A stretch of 64,000 bases of DNA from Prostheceraeus crozeri (Eukaryota > Platyhelminthes > Polycladida > Euryleptidae), in assembly GCA_907163375.1 (NCBI GenBank), contig CAJQUW010003219.1, positions 124,001-188,000 on the forward strand, in the 5' to 3' direction. Positions 1 through 12,425 of the stretch are shown in pieces. The first letter of the stretch is position 1. Every line of letters begins with the position of its first letter. A program made the position numbers and the translations under genes. Below the pieces are notes generated by a model. It did no database searches. It was given only the letters and a program-made list of their open reading frames with translations, and was not told the origin of the DNA.

Positions 1-148
1 CATTTCACCGGCTAAGAGTAAAATGAAAATGCCAAGGAATTGGTTTAAGAGATCACCTTCCAACACCCCTCCCACACCCATCAGGCAAACAAATGAAAGA
101 GAGCGACGTAGAAGAACTCCTCCAAAGAAATACATGTTCTCAGACTAA
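1..148 (+). CDS. Basic-tailed structural protein, 3' end only (element A)
   Basis: The reading frame open from the window edge to TAA at 146-148 matches the C-terminal tail of the protein at 26,301-26,993: TPxNWFK, a proline/threonine stretch, an Arg-rich run, then PPKKYMFSD. The start lies outside the window. The arginine-rich end suggests nucleic-acid contact in the virion. Function is inferred from the copy in B only. Confidence 0.7.
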   Translation, partial: ISPAKSKMKMPRNWFKRSPSNTPPTPIRQTNERERRRRTPPKKYMFSD

Positions 149-152
149 TAAT

Positions 153-356
153 ATGAAGCAGATGTATTGCTTACCATGTAATGAGCCGCCGGAAGTAAAT
201 GTATCTGTAACTTATACTTGCTGTGCCAGCTCTCACAATGAGACTCCTAAGCAATGTAAACGTAAATCCCATAAATCCTGTGGTTGCTGTAAATGCAAAA
301 AAGTAAGAAAGGAAAAGCATGAGAAGAAGGAGGAAGAGTCAGTTGTCATCGGATGA
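153..356 (+). CDS. Small cysteine-rich protein (element A)
   Basis: Starts at ATG 153, four bases after the preceding stop, and encodes about 67 residues with CLPC, TCC and CGCCKCKK cysteine clusters and a Lys/Glu-rich end. The same protein occurs at 26,995-27,210 in B. Its 3' end overlaps the integrase start (ATG 319) in another frame. The cysteine spacing suggests metal binding. No family is recognised. Confidence 0.6.
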   Translation: MKQMYCLPCNEPPEVNVSVTYTCCASSHNETPKQCKRKSHKSCGCCKCKKVRKEKHEKKEEESVVIG

Positions 357-1402
357 ACTTTTAAAGTCAATATATTATGATGTAAAACATCCTATAGGAT
401 TTGCATCTATAAAGAAATTATCAAAAGCGAGTGGTCTTCCACAATCACAAGTTAAACAATGGTTAAAGGGTCAAGCTACATATACACTCCACAAACAAGC
501 GAAAAAGAAGTACCGGACCCGTCATTATATTGCTCATGACATTGATGAACAGTGGCAAGCAGATTTGTGTGACGTTGCTGCTATTTCAAAACATAACTCG
601 GGACACAATTTTATCTTAACCATAATTGATATTTTCTCGCGTTATGCTTGGGCTCAACCTTAAAAAACTAAAGAAGGCAAGCGAGTAGCAAAGGCATTCC
701 AGTCAATTTTCCGAGAGGGTTGTATTCCAAAAAGAATTCAGAGTGATCAAGGAAAAGAGATCGAAAATAAGCATGTGGGAAGATTATTTGAGAGATATGA
801 TATTGAGCTGCTTAGTGTAAAGAGTGCTTATAAGGCTGCACTAGTTGAACTTTTTAATCGTACATTTAAAAATCATTTGTGGCGACATTTCACTGCCAAA
901 CACAAGATTGGACAAAGGTTCTACAAGATTCGCTACATGCCTACAATCACTCTATTCATCGTTCTATTGGACTCACACCAGCGGATTGAATGCTGACAAC
1001 GTAGATAGAGTGCGTGAAACATTCCAACGCAAGCATGATCATGCTTAAAGTGATGTGAAAATAGGTGATCAAGTTCGCATATCAAAAGTTATGAGTGTTT
1101 TTGCCCAAGGGTATCTCCCGAATTGGACAGAAGAAATTTTCACAGTTTCAAGTATCAATAAAAAATACTCTCCAACAACCTACAAGTTGAAAGATTACGA
1201 TAATGAAGAAATTGATGGTAGCTTTTATCGCGATGAGATTGAGTTGGTCACTCAAAGTGAAACATATTTAGTAGAGAAAATCATTCGAAGTAAGAACCGA
1301 CAAGGTGAAGAATGGTGTCTTGTTAAATGGACTGGTTATCCTTCAAGTATGAACTCTTGGATGCGTCGTGCCGACATCTTTCATCTACGCGATCGTCAGT
1401 GA
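319..1402 (+). pseudogene. int: Chromodomain integrase, broken (element A)
   Basis: Homologous along its length to the B integrase. It starts MRRRRKSQLSS, with a stop just upstream in frame, which supports the same start in B. The core is present: QADLCD, SDQGKE, and a third acidic position in ALVELFN (B has ALVERFN). A TAA at 661-663 interrupts the catalytic domain, a frameshift follows near 900-960, and the C-terminal SH3-like and chromodomain part is open from 1,055. Inactive as read. Confidence 0.9.
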
Positions 1403-1442
1403 TTTATGCAAAGATATAACTTGCAGTGTCAAGGTCTAAGTT

Positions 1443-1906
1443 GTGAATCCGACTGCATCGTTTTATTCACGCCCCTCCTATCTAAGAGGCGTGGGTGCAA
1501 TTTACAGCGGCACCGGCCGTCAACGTGGAGGTAGCATATTTGGTGCGCTGAAATCTGTTGTAGCACCTCTCTTATCTACTGTCAGAAGATCTTTAAAACG
1601 AACTTTTTCAATAATGCTGTTGGCTTTGCTGGTGATGTTGTTAATGATATTACCAGTGGTAAAAATGTAAAGAACAGTTTGTTGAATCGTGGGAAGGAAC
1701 GCGGTCTAAGAACATTACAGCAAACTTTCAATGCTACTCAACAAAAGAAAGCACCTAAACGAATGAATGTTAGAAGAAAAGGAAAACAGGGCGAAGGTGG
1801 CAGGAAGCGAGCTTCAAACAAAACTAAGAAAAGGCATTTACGCAAACGTCGCGCGCGCTGTAATCTTTCATCAAGTGCTAAACGACGACGCTGTCATAAC
1901 TTCTAA
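1443..1906 (+). pseudogene. pVI/pX-like basic virion protein, broken (element A)
   Basis: Matches 28,303-28,758 in B. The ATG of B is GTG here (1,443), and a frameshift near 1,600-1,680 splits the frame into an N-terminal part (NPTASFYSRPSYL, RQRGGS) and a basic C-terminal part ending in an Arg/Lys/Ser-rich tail. The taatcATG spacing to the capsid gene is kept. Likely dead. Confidence 0.8.
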
Positions 1907-1908
1907 TC

Positions 1909-3468
1909 ATGGAGTGCAAAACTTCAGGCTTTTGTTTATTTGATCAACAAGCAATGCAGAAAGATATTCTTAGTTCAAGTACTGTAGATTATCATCTCCT
2001 ACAGCTGAGAATACTGGTCCTATTGAATTTGTTATTCCTGGCGCTAGCGATGATTACAGTGATTTGAGTTATGCGATGGTTGATGTGAGGTTTAGAATTC
2101 AACAAGAAGATGGAACTGAAATTGAGGATGCACATATAGTTGGTCTGAACAATTTACCGCTGGCTACATTATTTTGCGATGTTTCTCTAACTATTGGAGA
2201 GCAACAGGTGGAAGGTGGTCAAAGCGCTTATATCTATAAAGCATATTTGAATGCTCTATCACAATTTCATCCAGCTCAAAACAGTTATATGGAAGCAATG
2301 GGATGGTATAGAGATCAAGCAGCACTATTTGATAGTGAGACAAACACTGATTTTATAAAGCGATCTGCTTTGATTAAAGATAGTAAAGTATGTCAACTAT
2401 ATGGTCCACTTAATTTAGACTTCTTCAGACAATCAAAATTTTTACTCTGTAATACCAGTATGTGACTCAAACTTACATTGAATAAGCCTGAATTTTTGTT
2501 GAATGCATTTGTTTCAGTTGTGAAATTTAAAATTCATGTGGAAGATATTACAGTATACATTCGTCGAGTGGTGGCTAATCCAAGTGTAATTAGAGGACAT
2601 GCTGAGAGTCTTAACCGCAACAATGCCATTTATCCCATTTAAAAGCTTCTCACATTTACTATTCTTAAAGATCAAAAAAGTTTTATGAAAGATGGTCTTT
2701 TTCCATCGGAAGCGCCAAAGCTCCTCATGGTAGCAATGGTTGAAAATGATGCATTCAATGGTAATGTCAAGAAGAATCCTTTCAACTTCAAACACAACAA
2801 TTTAAGTGAAATTGCTTTGCGTGTAAATGGTGTTAGCCATCCTGGTCCACCCTATAAACCAGATTTTACTTCTTATCAATTTCTGCGTAGTTATGTTGAT
2901 TACATGAATGTCTTTGGCTCTTACAATATAGACGTACCAACGGACTGACTATGAAAGAGTTTAAAAATGGATATATTATTTATGCATTTGATTTGACTGC
3001 CTCATTGATTTGACTCCTCATGGTAGCAATGGTTGAAAATGATGCATTCAATGGTAATGTCAAGAAGAATCCTTTCAACTTCAAACACAACAATTTAAGT
3101 GAAATTGCTTTGCGTGTAAATAGTGTTAGCCATCCTGGTCCACCCTCTAAACCATATTTTACTTCTTATCAATTTCTGCGTAGTTATGTTGATTACATGA
3201 ATGTCTTTGGCTCCTACAATACAGACGTACCAACGGACTCACAATGAAGGAGTTTAGAAATGGATATACTATTTATGTATTTGATTTGACTGCCGACAGC
3301 GATATTAGTGCACCTTATCGTCAAGCTAACGTTCCTCATAATATTCGCTTGGATCTTGAGTTCAAAACAACGCTAACGGAGACGATCAATGTATTAATTT
3401 ATGCAGTCTTCGATTCAAGTATTGAAATAACTAAGTATCGTGACGTGATTCTTCACTATAATCGCTAA
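1909..3468 (+). pseudogene. Major capsid protein, broken (element A)
   Basis: Same protein as 28,761-30,039 in B. A frameshift near 1,990 and TGA at 2,463 (CGA in B and C) interrupt it. A 293-bp tandem duplication (2,721 and 3,014 both start CTCCTCATGG) repeats the VENDAFNGN-NPFNFKH segment. At the site where B and C are frameshifted, A is still in frame (NAFVSVVKF then IHVEDI), so that lesion arose after A split off. The stop overlaps the protease start as TAATG. Confidence 0.9.
2721..3306 (+). repeat. 293-bp tandem duplication inside the element A capsid gene
   Basis: The block from CTCCTCATGGTAGC at 2,721 recurs at 3,014 with few differences, each copy ending near the TATTTATG-TTTGATTTGACTGC segment. 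B and C have a single copy, so it is private to A. Confidence 0.9.
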
Positions 3469-3931
3469 TGAGTTGGTTGACTGCTGACGATATAAAGACT
3501 TAAGTACAGCGTAATGCAGATGAAGCTACGTTGAAAGCTTTTGATAATGTCTATTCACTAGATATCTTACCGACTACTGTAAAATAGTATCCCATCTTTA
3601 TTGTATTAAACACTCATTCGCAGAATTTAGAAGGTGGGCATTGGAAAGCTATCTTTGTTGGAAAAGACAGACGCGGTGAACTATTTGACTCTCTTGCTCA
3701 ACCTCCGAATATAACATTACAGCAGTGGTTGAGGAAGCATACTCGTCAATATATCAACGAAATGAGCGCATACTGCAACATCGACTTTCATCAACTTGTG
3801 GCGCTTTCGTATTGTACTTCATTTTAAAACGTTTACATGTACACCAATTTAAATCTGTTATTCAAAAGTTTTCATATAATCCATCTTCTAATGAAAAGAT
3901 GATTTGTATGTTCTATAATGATTTGAAATAA
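3468..3931 (+). pseudogene. Adenain-like cysteine protease, broken (element A)
   Basis: Starts ATG in the TAATG overlap with the capsid gene, as in B. In-frame stops follow (TAA near 3,502, TAG near 3,587). The C-terminal catalytic end is recognisable: STCGAFVLYFILKRL with the nucleophile Cys. The His region reads GGHWKAIFV. Dead as read. Confidence 0.88.
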
Positions 3932-3965
3932 AAAGCATCATGTTGGAATAAAAATTGTTTTTATT
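3927..3965. terminator. Convergent polyadenylation signals (element A)
   Basis: AATAAA on + at 3,927 (overlapping the protease stop) and 3,947, and TTTATT (AATAAA on -) at 3,960-3,965, sit between two convergent genes. The arrangement recurs in B at 30,496-30,531 and in C near 49,570-49,607. Confidence 0.6.
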
Positions 3966-4854
3966 TTACAATCCGTTGGTTATTTACATACTGAATTAGA
4001 TAGTCTAGGATCGTATCTGCTTGCATTTCAGATTTCAGTCCAGTAATGATAACTTTACTATTATGAAAGATTGCAACATGTACAGGCAACCAACAACTAA
4101 TGAGAGCCGCGGGAAAAAGTTCTCGATCATAACAAAAATTGAAACTGCTGGTATGAATCTTTAAAAACGATACATCTTCACTCAATTGAGTAGAGATTAC
4201 CATATTGTCCACAGTCAGATTCGACATCACACACCTCTCCCTCTTCCACATCCGTCGTAGTAGTTTCTGCAGCTCTAAGCGCATTAACCACGCTGATGAA
4301 TGAGAAAGGGCGCCGAGAATCTGTACAGTCCCATTTGGGAAGAGTTGTAGATTCCGTAAATTGCTCATCTTCACCACTAACATTTGCGGTCGACCCGGAT
4401 AATACTTGCTGTTTGGAATTTGTTGATGTAATGTTGTGAGATCGATTTTCGTGTAGAGTCTGATGCGTCGGAGAATGTTGACGATGGTGTAGCGATGACG
4501 TTTGATGATGAAGAAATGAGTAAATAGAGCAAGTAAATAGAGTATCGTCCTTTTATACTTTTCCCACCTGCCTTGATGAAATGTGAAGTAGGTAGAAAGT
4601 TGTGAATGATAGATTTGAATTCGCTGTTTGTTGAGTCGCACCCATATGCCATTTCCTATGCGTGAGTGTTTTTTCATATAGAAGTATTTTAAGTTCTTCA
4701 TAATATGATTTAGAGACTGAAAATGTCGATATGATAAAGCAAATACTCTTCTTACATTTCCAGTATAATCTTTGAAACATACGTTTCGTTCATGATCAAT
4801 CTCAACATATTGTAGGAAATCCAATTTCCAAGTCTTCATGATGGAGTGTGACAT
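3961..4854 (-). CDS. PC4-like / TBP-like fusion protein (element A)
   Basis: One open frame of 297 residues. Residues about 1-105 match the PC4-like module of B (RNVCFKD, FALSYRHFQSLNHIM, WEKYKR). From about residue 118 it matches the TBP-like protein of B (KRHRYTIVNI, KIDLTTL, YYPGRPQMLVVKM, ELFPAALISCWLPVHVAIF, SKVIITGLKS). In B these are separate overlapping frames; a short duplication near 4,520-4,550 joins them here and the internal TBP start codon is lost (Met to Ile). It is one of the few intact frames in A. It could be a real fusion or a chance in-frame decay product. Confidence 0.72.
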   Translation of the reverse strand: MSHSIMKTWKLDFLQYVEIDHERNVCFKDYTGNVRRVFALSYRHFQSLNHIMKNLKYFYMKKHSRIGNGIWVRLNKQRIQIYHSQLSTYFTFHQGRWEKYKRTILYLLALFTHFFIIKRHRYTIVNILRRIRLYTKIDLTTLHQQIPNSKYYPGRPQMLVVKMSNLRNLQLFPNGTVQILGALSHSSAWLMRLELQKLLRRMWKRERCVMSNLTVDNMVISTQLSEDVSFLKIHTSSFNFCYDRELFPAALISCWLPVHVAIFHNSKVIITGLKSEMQADTILDYLIQYVNNQRIVK

Positions 4855-4875
4855 TGTGTTGAAGATTGTGTCTGA

Positions 4876-5232
4876 TTAAAATTTGCGTAGCAATGCGATG
4901 AACTCGCGTCGAATGAATGACATAATGGAGCGATGTACACATCTTTTATATTTTTCCGAATTACATTTGCGAAATGAGAAATAGATAGAGAGATGAGAAT
5001 GATAGATTTGAATTTCATTTCTGTGATGTTGAAGCCAAACTTGATTACCCAAGGAGATGAATTTCAACGTTTTGAAATATTCCAAATCCCTCATGATATC
5101 ATTGAGATTGAAAAATTGTCGCCATGTTAATGTAATTCCTTTCGATGTATTTCCATAGGAATTCTTGAAATGAACGTTTCCATCGCGATCAACTTTAATA
5201 TATTGTAGAGAGCCCAAAATCCAAGTCTTCAT
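4876..5232 (-). CDS. PC4-like protein (element A)
   Basis: Starts at ATG 5,232 (MKTWILGSLQ) and encodes about 118 residues: GNVHFKN, SKGITLTWRQFFNLNDIM, LGNQVWLQ, EIQIYHS, RSIMSFIRREFIALL. It is a paralogue of the N-terminal module of the gene at 3,961-4,854. The KGITL-x-WRQF-x-L-x-x-I arrangement resembles the GISL-x-x-x-QW-x-x-L signature of PC4/Sub1 ssDNA-binding coactivators; this is inference by eye. Intact and conserved in all three elements. Confidence 0.55.
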   Translation of the reverse strand: MKTWILGSLQYIKVDRDGNVHFKNSYGNTSKGITLTWRQFFNLNDIMRDLEYFKTLKFISLGNQVWLQHHRNEIQIYHSHLSIYFSFRKCNSEKYKRCVHRSIMSFIRREFIALLRKF

Positions 5233-5268
5233 GTTGTTATGCAAATTGGTAATGTATAGATTACCGAA

Positions 5269-6668
5269 ATGAAAATGTCATTCTATCATGTTTTGCTTAG
5301 CAATGTGGCAACAAATAGATTTGTTGGCAATCGAGCTGCTATCTTTTCTACTCCCATTGATAATACACAACAGCTGAATGGGAAGTGGGAAGTAGGCGTA
5401 ACCCAAGTTGTTCACAGTAACTATGTCTATACTTTTGATCATGAAGTGATGACTATTAATATGAGACGTACAGATGCCTATCAGTGTGAAGAGGGATGTG
5501 GAGTTTACATTCCGAAATGGCCGAAGAAAGATTTCTCAACATGTAACAAATTCGTATTTGATTTCCTGAATAAAGCAGGTAGACACATTGTCGAGTTTAC
5601 TCCCCACAATGGTGAATATGATCATATGTATCATACAGTTGATAAAGATTGGATTCTTGCTTTGAGTTTGAGTTTAAGAAATGACTTGGGTTACTTTGCT
5701 AGCGCCTTGACAAGCTATGATAATTATAGAGCTAATTACTATCCAAGAGGTTGCAGAAATTTAATTTATGAAGAGAAAGCCTATTATATGGATCTTATTC
5801 CGAAAAATGAAAAGACGTTGGTGAAGAAGATTGTGATTAAGCCAAGAAAGACGAACATGACTTCTGAAGCATTATTGAAGAAATTTAATTATCTCCTTCG
5901 AGTAGATGGTGAACAAGTGGCAACATTAACTTACAACATAGGGTCTAGTAATATCGTAATCAATAAACTAAAGGATGATCTAGTATTGGTTTGTTCAGAA
6001 GATTTTCATCAGTTCTTGCGACATCGTTCTGCAACTCTTCATGGAAAATTTAATATGCGCTATCTGGGACATAATAGTTCAAATCAATTTGATACAGAAT
6101 GGTCCGTATCTTTATACAGAAAGTGTATAGATCCTTTAGGTGGTATCTTACATAAAACAAGAGTGTTGACACCTCGCATTATCACTTCAGCGAAATTGGC
6201 TATAAATTATTTGAATGAAGTGATTAATGAACAGAATATTTCTTTTTCTGAAAAAGAAGGTGTTCTGTCTCTTAGTTTAAGTGGGAAAAATATTGAGCTG
6301 ATTATGGACAAGACCCTAATGGACATTTGGGTTTTGATCAAAATACTTTTAAAAGTGGCACTGTAACCAAAGCTAGCGCAAGCACATCGTTATCGAGTCG
6401 TATTAACTATTTTCAGATATATTCCAATATTGGTGAAGATGTACGTGTGGGAGATGTTGAAGCTCCACTTCTAGCAATGATACCCTACCAACCAAAAAGC
6501 AATAGTGCTCTATCTGAGCATACTTTTCAGAAAGTGCATTATACAAACTTGAAATCAAACTACATGCCACAAATTGATATTGCAATTTATGACGATGCTG
6601 GTGCGTTGATTCCTTTTCATAAGGATGCTGTGACAAGTGTCACACTCCATTTTCGAATGAAGAATTAA
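5269..6668 (+). pseudogene. Polinton structural protein I (penton-type candidate), one frameshift (element A)
   Basis: Matches 31,809-33,206 in B; start ATG 5,269 or 5,275 (MSFYHVLLSN). Contains LNGKWEVGVTQVVHSN near the start and EDVRVGDVEAPLLAMIPYQP near the end. A one-base deletion near 6,330 (ACATTTGGG against ACATTTTGGG in B) shifts the frame; the rest is open to 6,668. Otherwise well preserved. Confidence 0.82.
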
Positions 6669-6707
6669 TACAAAAGTGTGGAAATATATGTTTCCAATGT
6701 GAATGAT

Positions 6708-8253
6708 ATGGAAAGTGAAAATGAGGACTCGTTTCTAATTTACTTACCCTGTAATCCTTCTATGAATAAATTTCCCAAAAATATACCATCAGACTATCGA
6801 GTAGAATTAAATCGTCCATTACTTCTAGAAGGTGAATGGGAAGTAGGGGTTTCCAGCATTTGTTATGATAGTAATATTCAGATTGTGAATGAATTGGAAG
6901 AAATGGTATTGACTCCTCGCACCCATGATGGAATAGCGATGAATAATGCATTCAAGTTTCCATACAATTTAAAATGAGATGGAAAGTGGAATTATGAATG
7001 GAATCAGTTAGAATCAGATTATTATGGATCATCAGATGAAGATAGAATCAAGGCATTCAATAGTGGCAATGCTTCTATCATGAAAAATAAGGGTCAGAAA
7101 GTTTATGAGTTTACTATCTATAAATGGCACGGGTGACACTTCTATCGTTTTCACTCTTTTACTAAAGGTCCTACATTGAGGTTGGATAATGAATTCTATC
7201 CACATCTCTGTTTTGGACACAGTCTGCATCTGACATCAATGGCTATTGCAAATGTTACAAAAATCTATTCAAACCGAATAAACAAATTAACAATAAACAA
7301 CCGAATCATAAATTTAAAATATTTGATGAAGATGTTGTAGAATGTGAAGAACGCATCATTTTGAAAAAGCGTGGTGTTCAACCTTTATCACTTACTGAGT
7401 TAGTAAAACGATGGAATGAGACTGTGGGTAAGAAGTATGGAGAGAAAATTATGGCGGACAAAAATAAGTTGGTTATTCAGAAATATAATGACAAACTTAC
7501 AGTTTATTTCTCTCCAACCTTGCGTCATTTTGTAAGACATTATACACCTATTACTGGAAGCGGTTTGGTTTATGCTTCTCATGAACATCACATTAAAGCT
7601 GATTCAGTTAATGATGAATAGTGGGTGGACATCTATGGTGATCGCATCAAGAAAATTTACCAATCTTATCAAGAAACTAAAGTTAGTATCAATACAATGC
7701 CGCGTCTATACAATACAGTTGAAAACTTTATTCGTGTCATAAATCCATATATACAACATAAGTTGATGAAGCAAGTGTTGAAAAGTAGATATGATGCAAA
7801 GGTACATCACATTTCGTTTTCAATTAAAAATCAAAGTGCTTTTCTGAAGCTGGGTGATCACATTCAATGTCAATTGAGTAACAATTTGAAAAAACTCTTT
7901 GGCTTTTCATTGCTACAAGATAGGTTTGCTACTTCATACACGATTGGTGTAGGAATACCAATGACACTTGATAAACATGAACAACATCTCTATATTCAAA
8001 ATGATCTGATTTCACCTATTTCTGTTGGTGAGAAAAAAGAATACATTTTACGTAATTTCATTCATGATAAAGACGCTTCCTATGGAATCGTTGAAAAGAT
8101 GTTTAAACCTATTTTCTAGCATCCTGTTATCAAACAAGCGATCCCGTCTATTACTATCAAAATTACGAATGGTTTACATGAGTGCATTCATGTGAAGGAT
8201 ACTAAATCCCTCATAACTTTTGTGTTTCGGAAAACAAAGTAAAGTCATTGTAA
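6708..8253 (+). pseudogene. Polinton structural protein II, broken (element A)
   Basis: Matches 33,247-34,773 in B. It begins MESENEDSFLIYLP at 6,708 and contains LEGEWEVGVSSICYD. TGA at 6,975, further stops near 7,133, 7,619 and 8,117, and a short duplication near 7,270-7,310 break it. At the codon where B and C share TAG, A has GAG (near 7,420), which dates that nonsense change to the B/C ancestor. Confidence 0.85.
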
Positions 8254-8457
8254 AATTTTATTGAAATAAAAAGATATAAATGAAAAAGTGTTTTGAAGAA
8301 GTGTTGACAAAGTGGGAAAGTCTTTTCACAGATATAGTGGGAATGAAATGACTGTAGGCATATATTCACAAGAAAGTGCAATCTAAGACGATGCATAAAG
8401 CAACAATGAATATCAACAAAAAACATCTTCAAAATACTGATTTAAGAATGAATCTAT

Positions 8458-11400
8458 TTACACATCTTCTGGATGTGGTAGTGTGAGTTTAATTCTTTTG
8501 GGTGGTGATATGTTTGTGTCAGGATGTCCATGTGGAAGAGATATGCTATGTCCTATCCAACACCTCTTATCCTCCCACGCTGAAAGTGCTCGCTTCCTAA
8601 ATGTATGAGTTTTTACCTCATGTGTCTTTCATTTTGAGATGGTCATGTTGACAAACGTTATGTTCTTATTTATGCAGGCCATCTTATAGGCCTTATGTTT
8701 CATATTTACAACAATCAATTTAGATATGCCTTTTGCGCGCTTAATACTGTCACTGGAGTCTTGGTTTCATAGAATACATTTTAGGACGAAGAAGAATCAT
8801 TTCCTTAATTTCTTTTCCTGCCATTTCATCTTTAAAGCATCTTAATTTTGCTTTATTTTTAGTAGAGTATAGTGGATGATCTGTAGGATAATTTGGTGTA
8901 TGAAAATATTTTTCTAAAGATTTTCCTACTTCATTGAAATTTAACTCTTTCTGAGCAGCGATACTTAAAAAGAAACTGTCGGTATCACCGCCCAGCAAAC
9001 GTACGTCTTTAATTAGAGGGCATGGTTTTAATATTCTGTAGAAGAGTTGATACATTTCAAGCTTGGAATAATCTAACACAGCTTGTCCAATGTAGATGAG
9101 CTTGCACAACTCTACTTCTGATTTTATCATTTTAACACCAACCAACTCATCATCTATAATATCTCTATCAATAAAGAGAGGTGATGTCGCTAACTCTTGA
9201 AATTTATCATTATGATTCACAAGTTTATAGTTAATACGCTTTCTAACGTCCTCCATCGTCTTACCAAAAAGACTATTATTCTTATATTTATAGAAATCCT
9301 TTTCAAAATTATTTTGGGCTAGTGCACGTTTCCGGCTGTTACTATCAATATAAGGTTTCAGAAAGGCTTTCTGTCTGAATTTGATAATGCGGTGAACTTT
9401 TTTTAAAATCATCCCCATTTCTAAATAAAATTTTAAGATAGAGAAGTGGACTAAATAATTAATAATATTTTCTTTGTCAAATTCAGTAAGCAAAAGTTTA
9501 CGGCAAGGCTTATACTTGGGCTGTCCGCTCCCTTCTAAATCTTTATGAAATTTTTTCATAAAGTCCGAAAACATATCTTCAGTCACTTCTCCTGATTCGG
9601 GTGCAAGTGGAAAATCCAGTTTTATTTTTAATACTATTTGGATAGATAAGATCTATCTCAAAATAATATCCCCAATCACCATTATCTGGAATAGCTAGTA
9701 TGTTTGAAGGGTTGGAGAAATGCTGAATTTCATTTTCACCCCACCAGATAAACTCAGAGTGAGGTAGAGGTTTGGACAGTGAACTATCATATAAATTATT
9801 CTGGTCATAGTACTTAAGATGAATCTGATCATCATCTATTATTTTTGATTTTATTTGATGCCTATTTACAAATGTGAGACCACCGCGAATTCCTCGTTCA
9901 AATGAATTATACATCTCTGGATCTTGCAAAAGATGGATGGTCTCTCCAGTCATTTTAAAAGCAGACTGGAATGACATGGCTGGAAGACTGACAAAGTGAA
10001 CAGGATCTAATTTATCTTCTTCTAATGCCACTCGTCGAAACTCCTGAAATACATCAGCCAGCAAAAATACATCTAATTTTAGATAGGCGATCATATAATC
10101 GATAAACGTTTGACAGGCAAATTTTTTCCATGCAACTTGAACATGATTGTAATCTTCTACCTTGCATTCTACACCAGTCAAATCATTTTTAAATTTGTCT
10201 ATTCATGGAAGAGAAGTCTCACTAGGTTTAGAAATGTTATCAAAGTATGCATATGGAAACACTCCTTTGCGTGTGATGACTTCATCCGTCAAGTTAGGAT
10301 ATTGTTTCTTCAAATTTTGAGTTAGTGGAAGAGACCTAAGATTTTGAACGAGATGCTGGTGATGAAGCCATGAATTGATAGGAATCTAAAAATTTTATAT
10401 CAAAATAGACTGTCTTATTTTCTTTAGTTTTGTCAACTGCTACTTTTGCTGTCATGGCCATGAACTTTTCTCTCGTTTGAGCTATTACACTTAACTTCCA
10501 CTCTTTCATTTTTCCTAACCCCCTTTTATTATCATTTGACTGTCATAACCTTTGAAATTATGAAAAATAACGGGTAGAGTGCACCGTTTCAGTCTCAGTG
10601 AAAAATTACATCTTGTACATAGCACGTTTCTAAATTTACCAGTGATGTGATCATGGTCGCGCACTTTCTTGATTTTATCTTCATCAAACGTTTTATTTCA
10701 TTTTGGGCAGACTTTACAACTTTCAAATTTTACTTGATCATCTGCTGTCATATTCAATGATCTGCGTTGGAGTTCACTATCATATTTTTGCTGAAATTTG
10801 ACAGCGCTTTCGAGGAATTGTAAGAATTCATGTATACAATCCTCACCTTGCCAGACGTGCATTTTATTATTTTTATTTTTGAAGTAATCATGCCATACAT
10901 CATAACATGATATGGCTGCCGCTTTATGGGTGTTGTCATCAATATAGCATTCGATGTCAGCATAGATGACACGAAGAGGACTTAATTCATCACCTTTTTC
11001 TCTATATGAAAACTCTTTATCTTTGGGCATGTATTCTATTTGCAGTTCACCTGGCTTACACCATTAGTGTGTTTCAAATTTATCTTTTGACCAGAGGGGG
11101 CGCATACAACGGTCACATATGAAATACTCTCCTCTTCTAGATGTTAAGTGGGAATATAGTCGAGTCATTTTAGGAATACCACAGTAATGCCAATTTTCAC
11201 TATCATTTTGATATACTAGCAAGAGATTGACTACCCGATCATAAGTTGATGAACGGTTGTTGTAGCGCACACCCTTAAGCCCCTCTTGCCAGATGTGAAC
11301 AACTATTTTAATTTCATTTAATTTTTCAAATTTCTCTATATCTTTAAACTTAATGTCTTCGCCATTGCAGTCATCAAACTTCAATTCATTCTCCCATTCA

Positions 11401-12425
11401 TGATATTTACTTCTACACAAACGGTTGTTCTGTACATCATGATTGTGGAGAATAGACAATACCGCATACTTAAAACACTGTGATTCACAATCAACAGAAA
11501 TGACTGCATTCTTAGCTCTTAACGTTTTTGGAAGATTGAAGGAGCCTCGACCACGGTAATTTTCTAATAGAGTAGTTTTAAACTTGACAGATTCTATGCC
11601 ATCAAAAATTAGACCACTATCGCGCTCGTTAAATTTATCAATATTTGATTTTAGTCCTTGGATGTGAAAATTTAACCAAGCTTCTTTATCGACTACCTCT
11701 GTAGCAGGAGAGAAGGGTATGTAAAACATCAACCTCTGTACTATTTCACCAGTATGATAATCAACTTTAACATATTTTATTTTAAGGTAGATGAGCGCTT
11801 TTATTCTAAACTGCTCTAAATTATGAAAGAGCGCATCTATCAATGTTGATTTTTGATGGAACTACTCCGGAAAATCAGCAATGGTTTCTGAGGATTCCAT
11901 ATGGTAATTTCTCACTACATTATTGAGCGATACTTCAGTTAGTCGAATAGAGGAGGTGCTGTTGCTATAACTATCATTTGTGTGCGTGTGGTGAAGTCTA
12001 TGTGAAAATAATTCAAAACCTGTTTCAAAAGATTGGAAACAAAATTCACAAGTAAAGGAGACATGTTGAATAGAATCATCCTCACCTCGGGAGATTGATG
12101 ATGGTTTGGGTTGACACACACGTTGTCTGATGTGTCGGGTGAGATCACGCTTCCTCGTAAAGATATGCCCACAATCAGCACATTCCCGCTCATTAGATTG
12201 CCGCGACTGGCCGCTTGAGCTGGAACTAGCATCACCTGAAAGAGAAATCATTCTATCATCTCTATTAAAGTTATAGTTTATTGTTACAACTTACCTTCAA
12301 ATATTAGGTCTAAAGTTTCCTCGAGAAGGGAGCGTTTTGGTGATGAAGTAGATGCCTGTAATTGAGAAAGATGCTATTAGTCAAACGTTTGAGGGAGATA
12401 AGTTAGGAAATCTTCAACTTACCAT
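8458..12425 (-). pseudogene. polB: Protein-primed family B DNA polymerase, broken (element A)
   Basis: Spliced like B: ATG-only exon 12,423-12,425; exon 12,295-12,355; third exon from 12,235, with GTAAGT donors and AG acceptors. The N-terminus has C2H2 fingers (CADCGHIFTRKRDLTRH). Exonuclease motif I is VIYADIECYID, and polymerase motifs include KYYDQNNLYDSS (Asp where B has Gly), NNSLFGKTMEDV and LLGGDTDSFFLS (near 8,980). Several frameshifts (near 9,585, 10,180, 10,690, 11,050, 11,850) make it dead. Confidence 0.92.
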
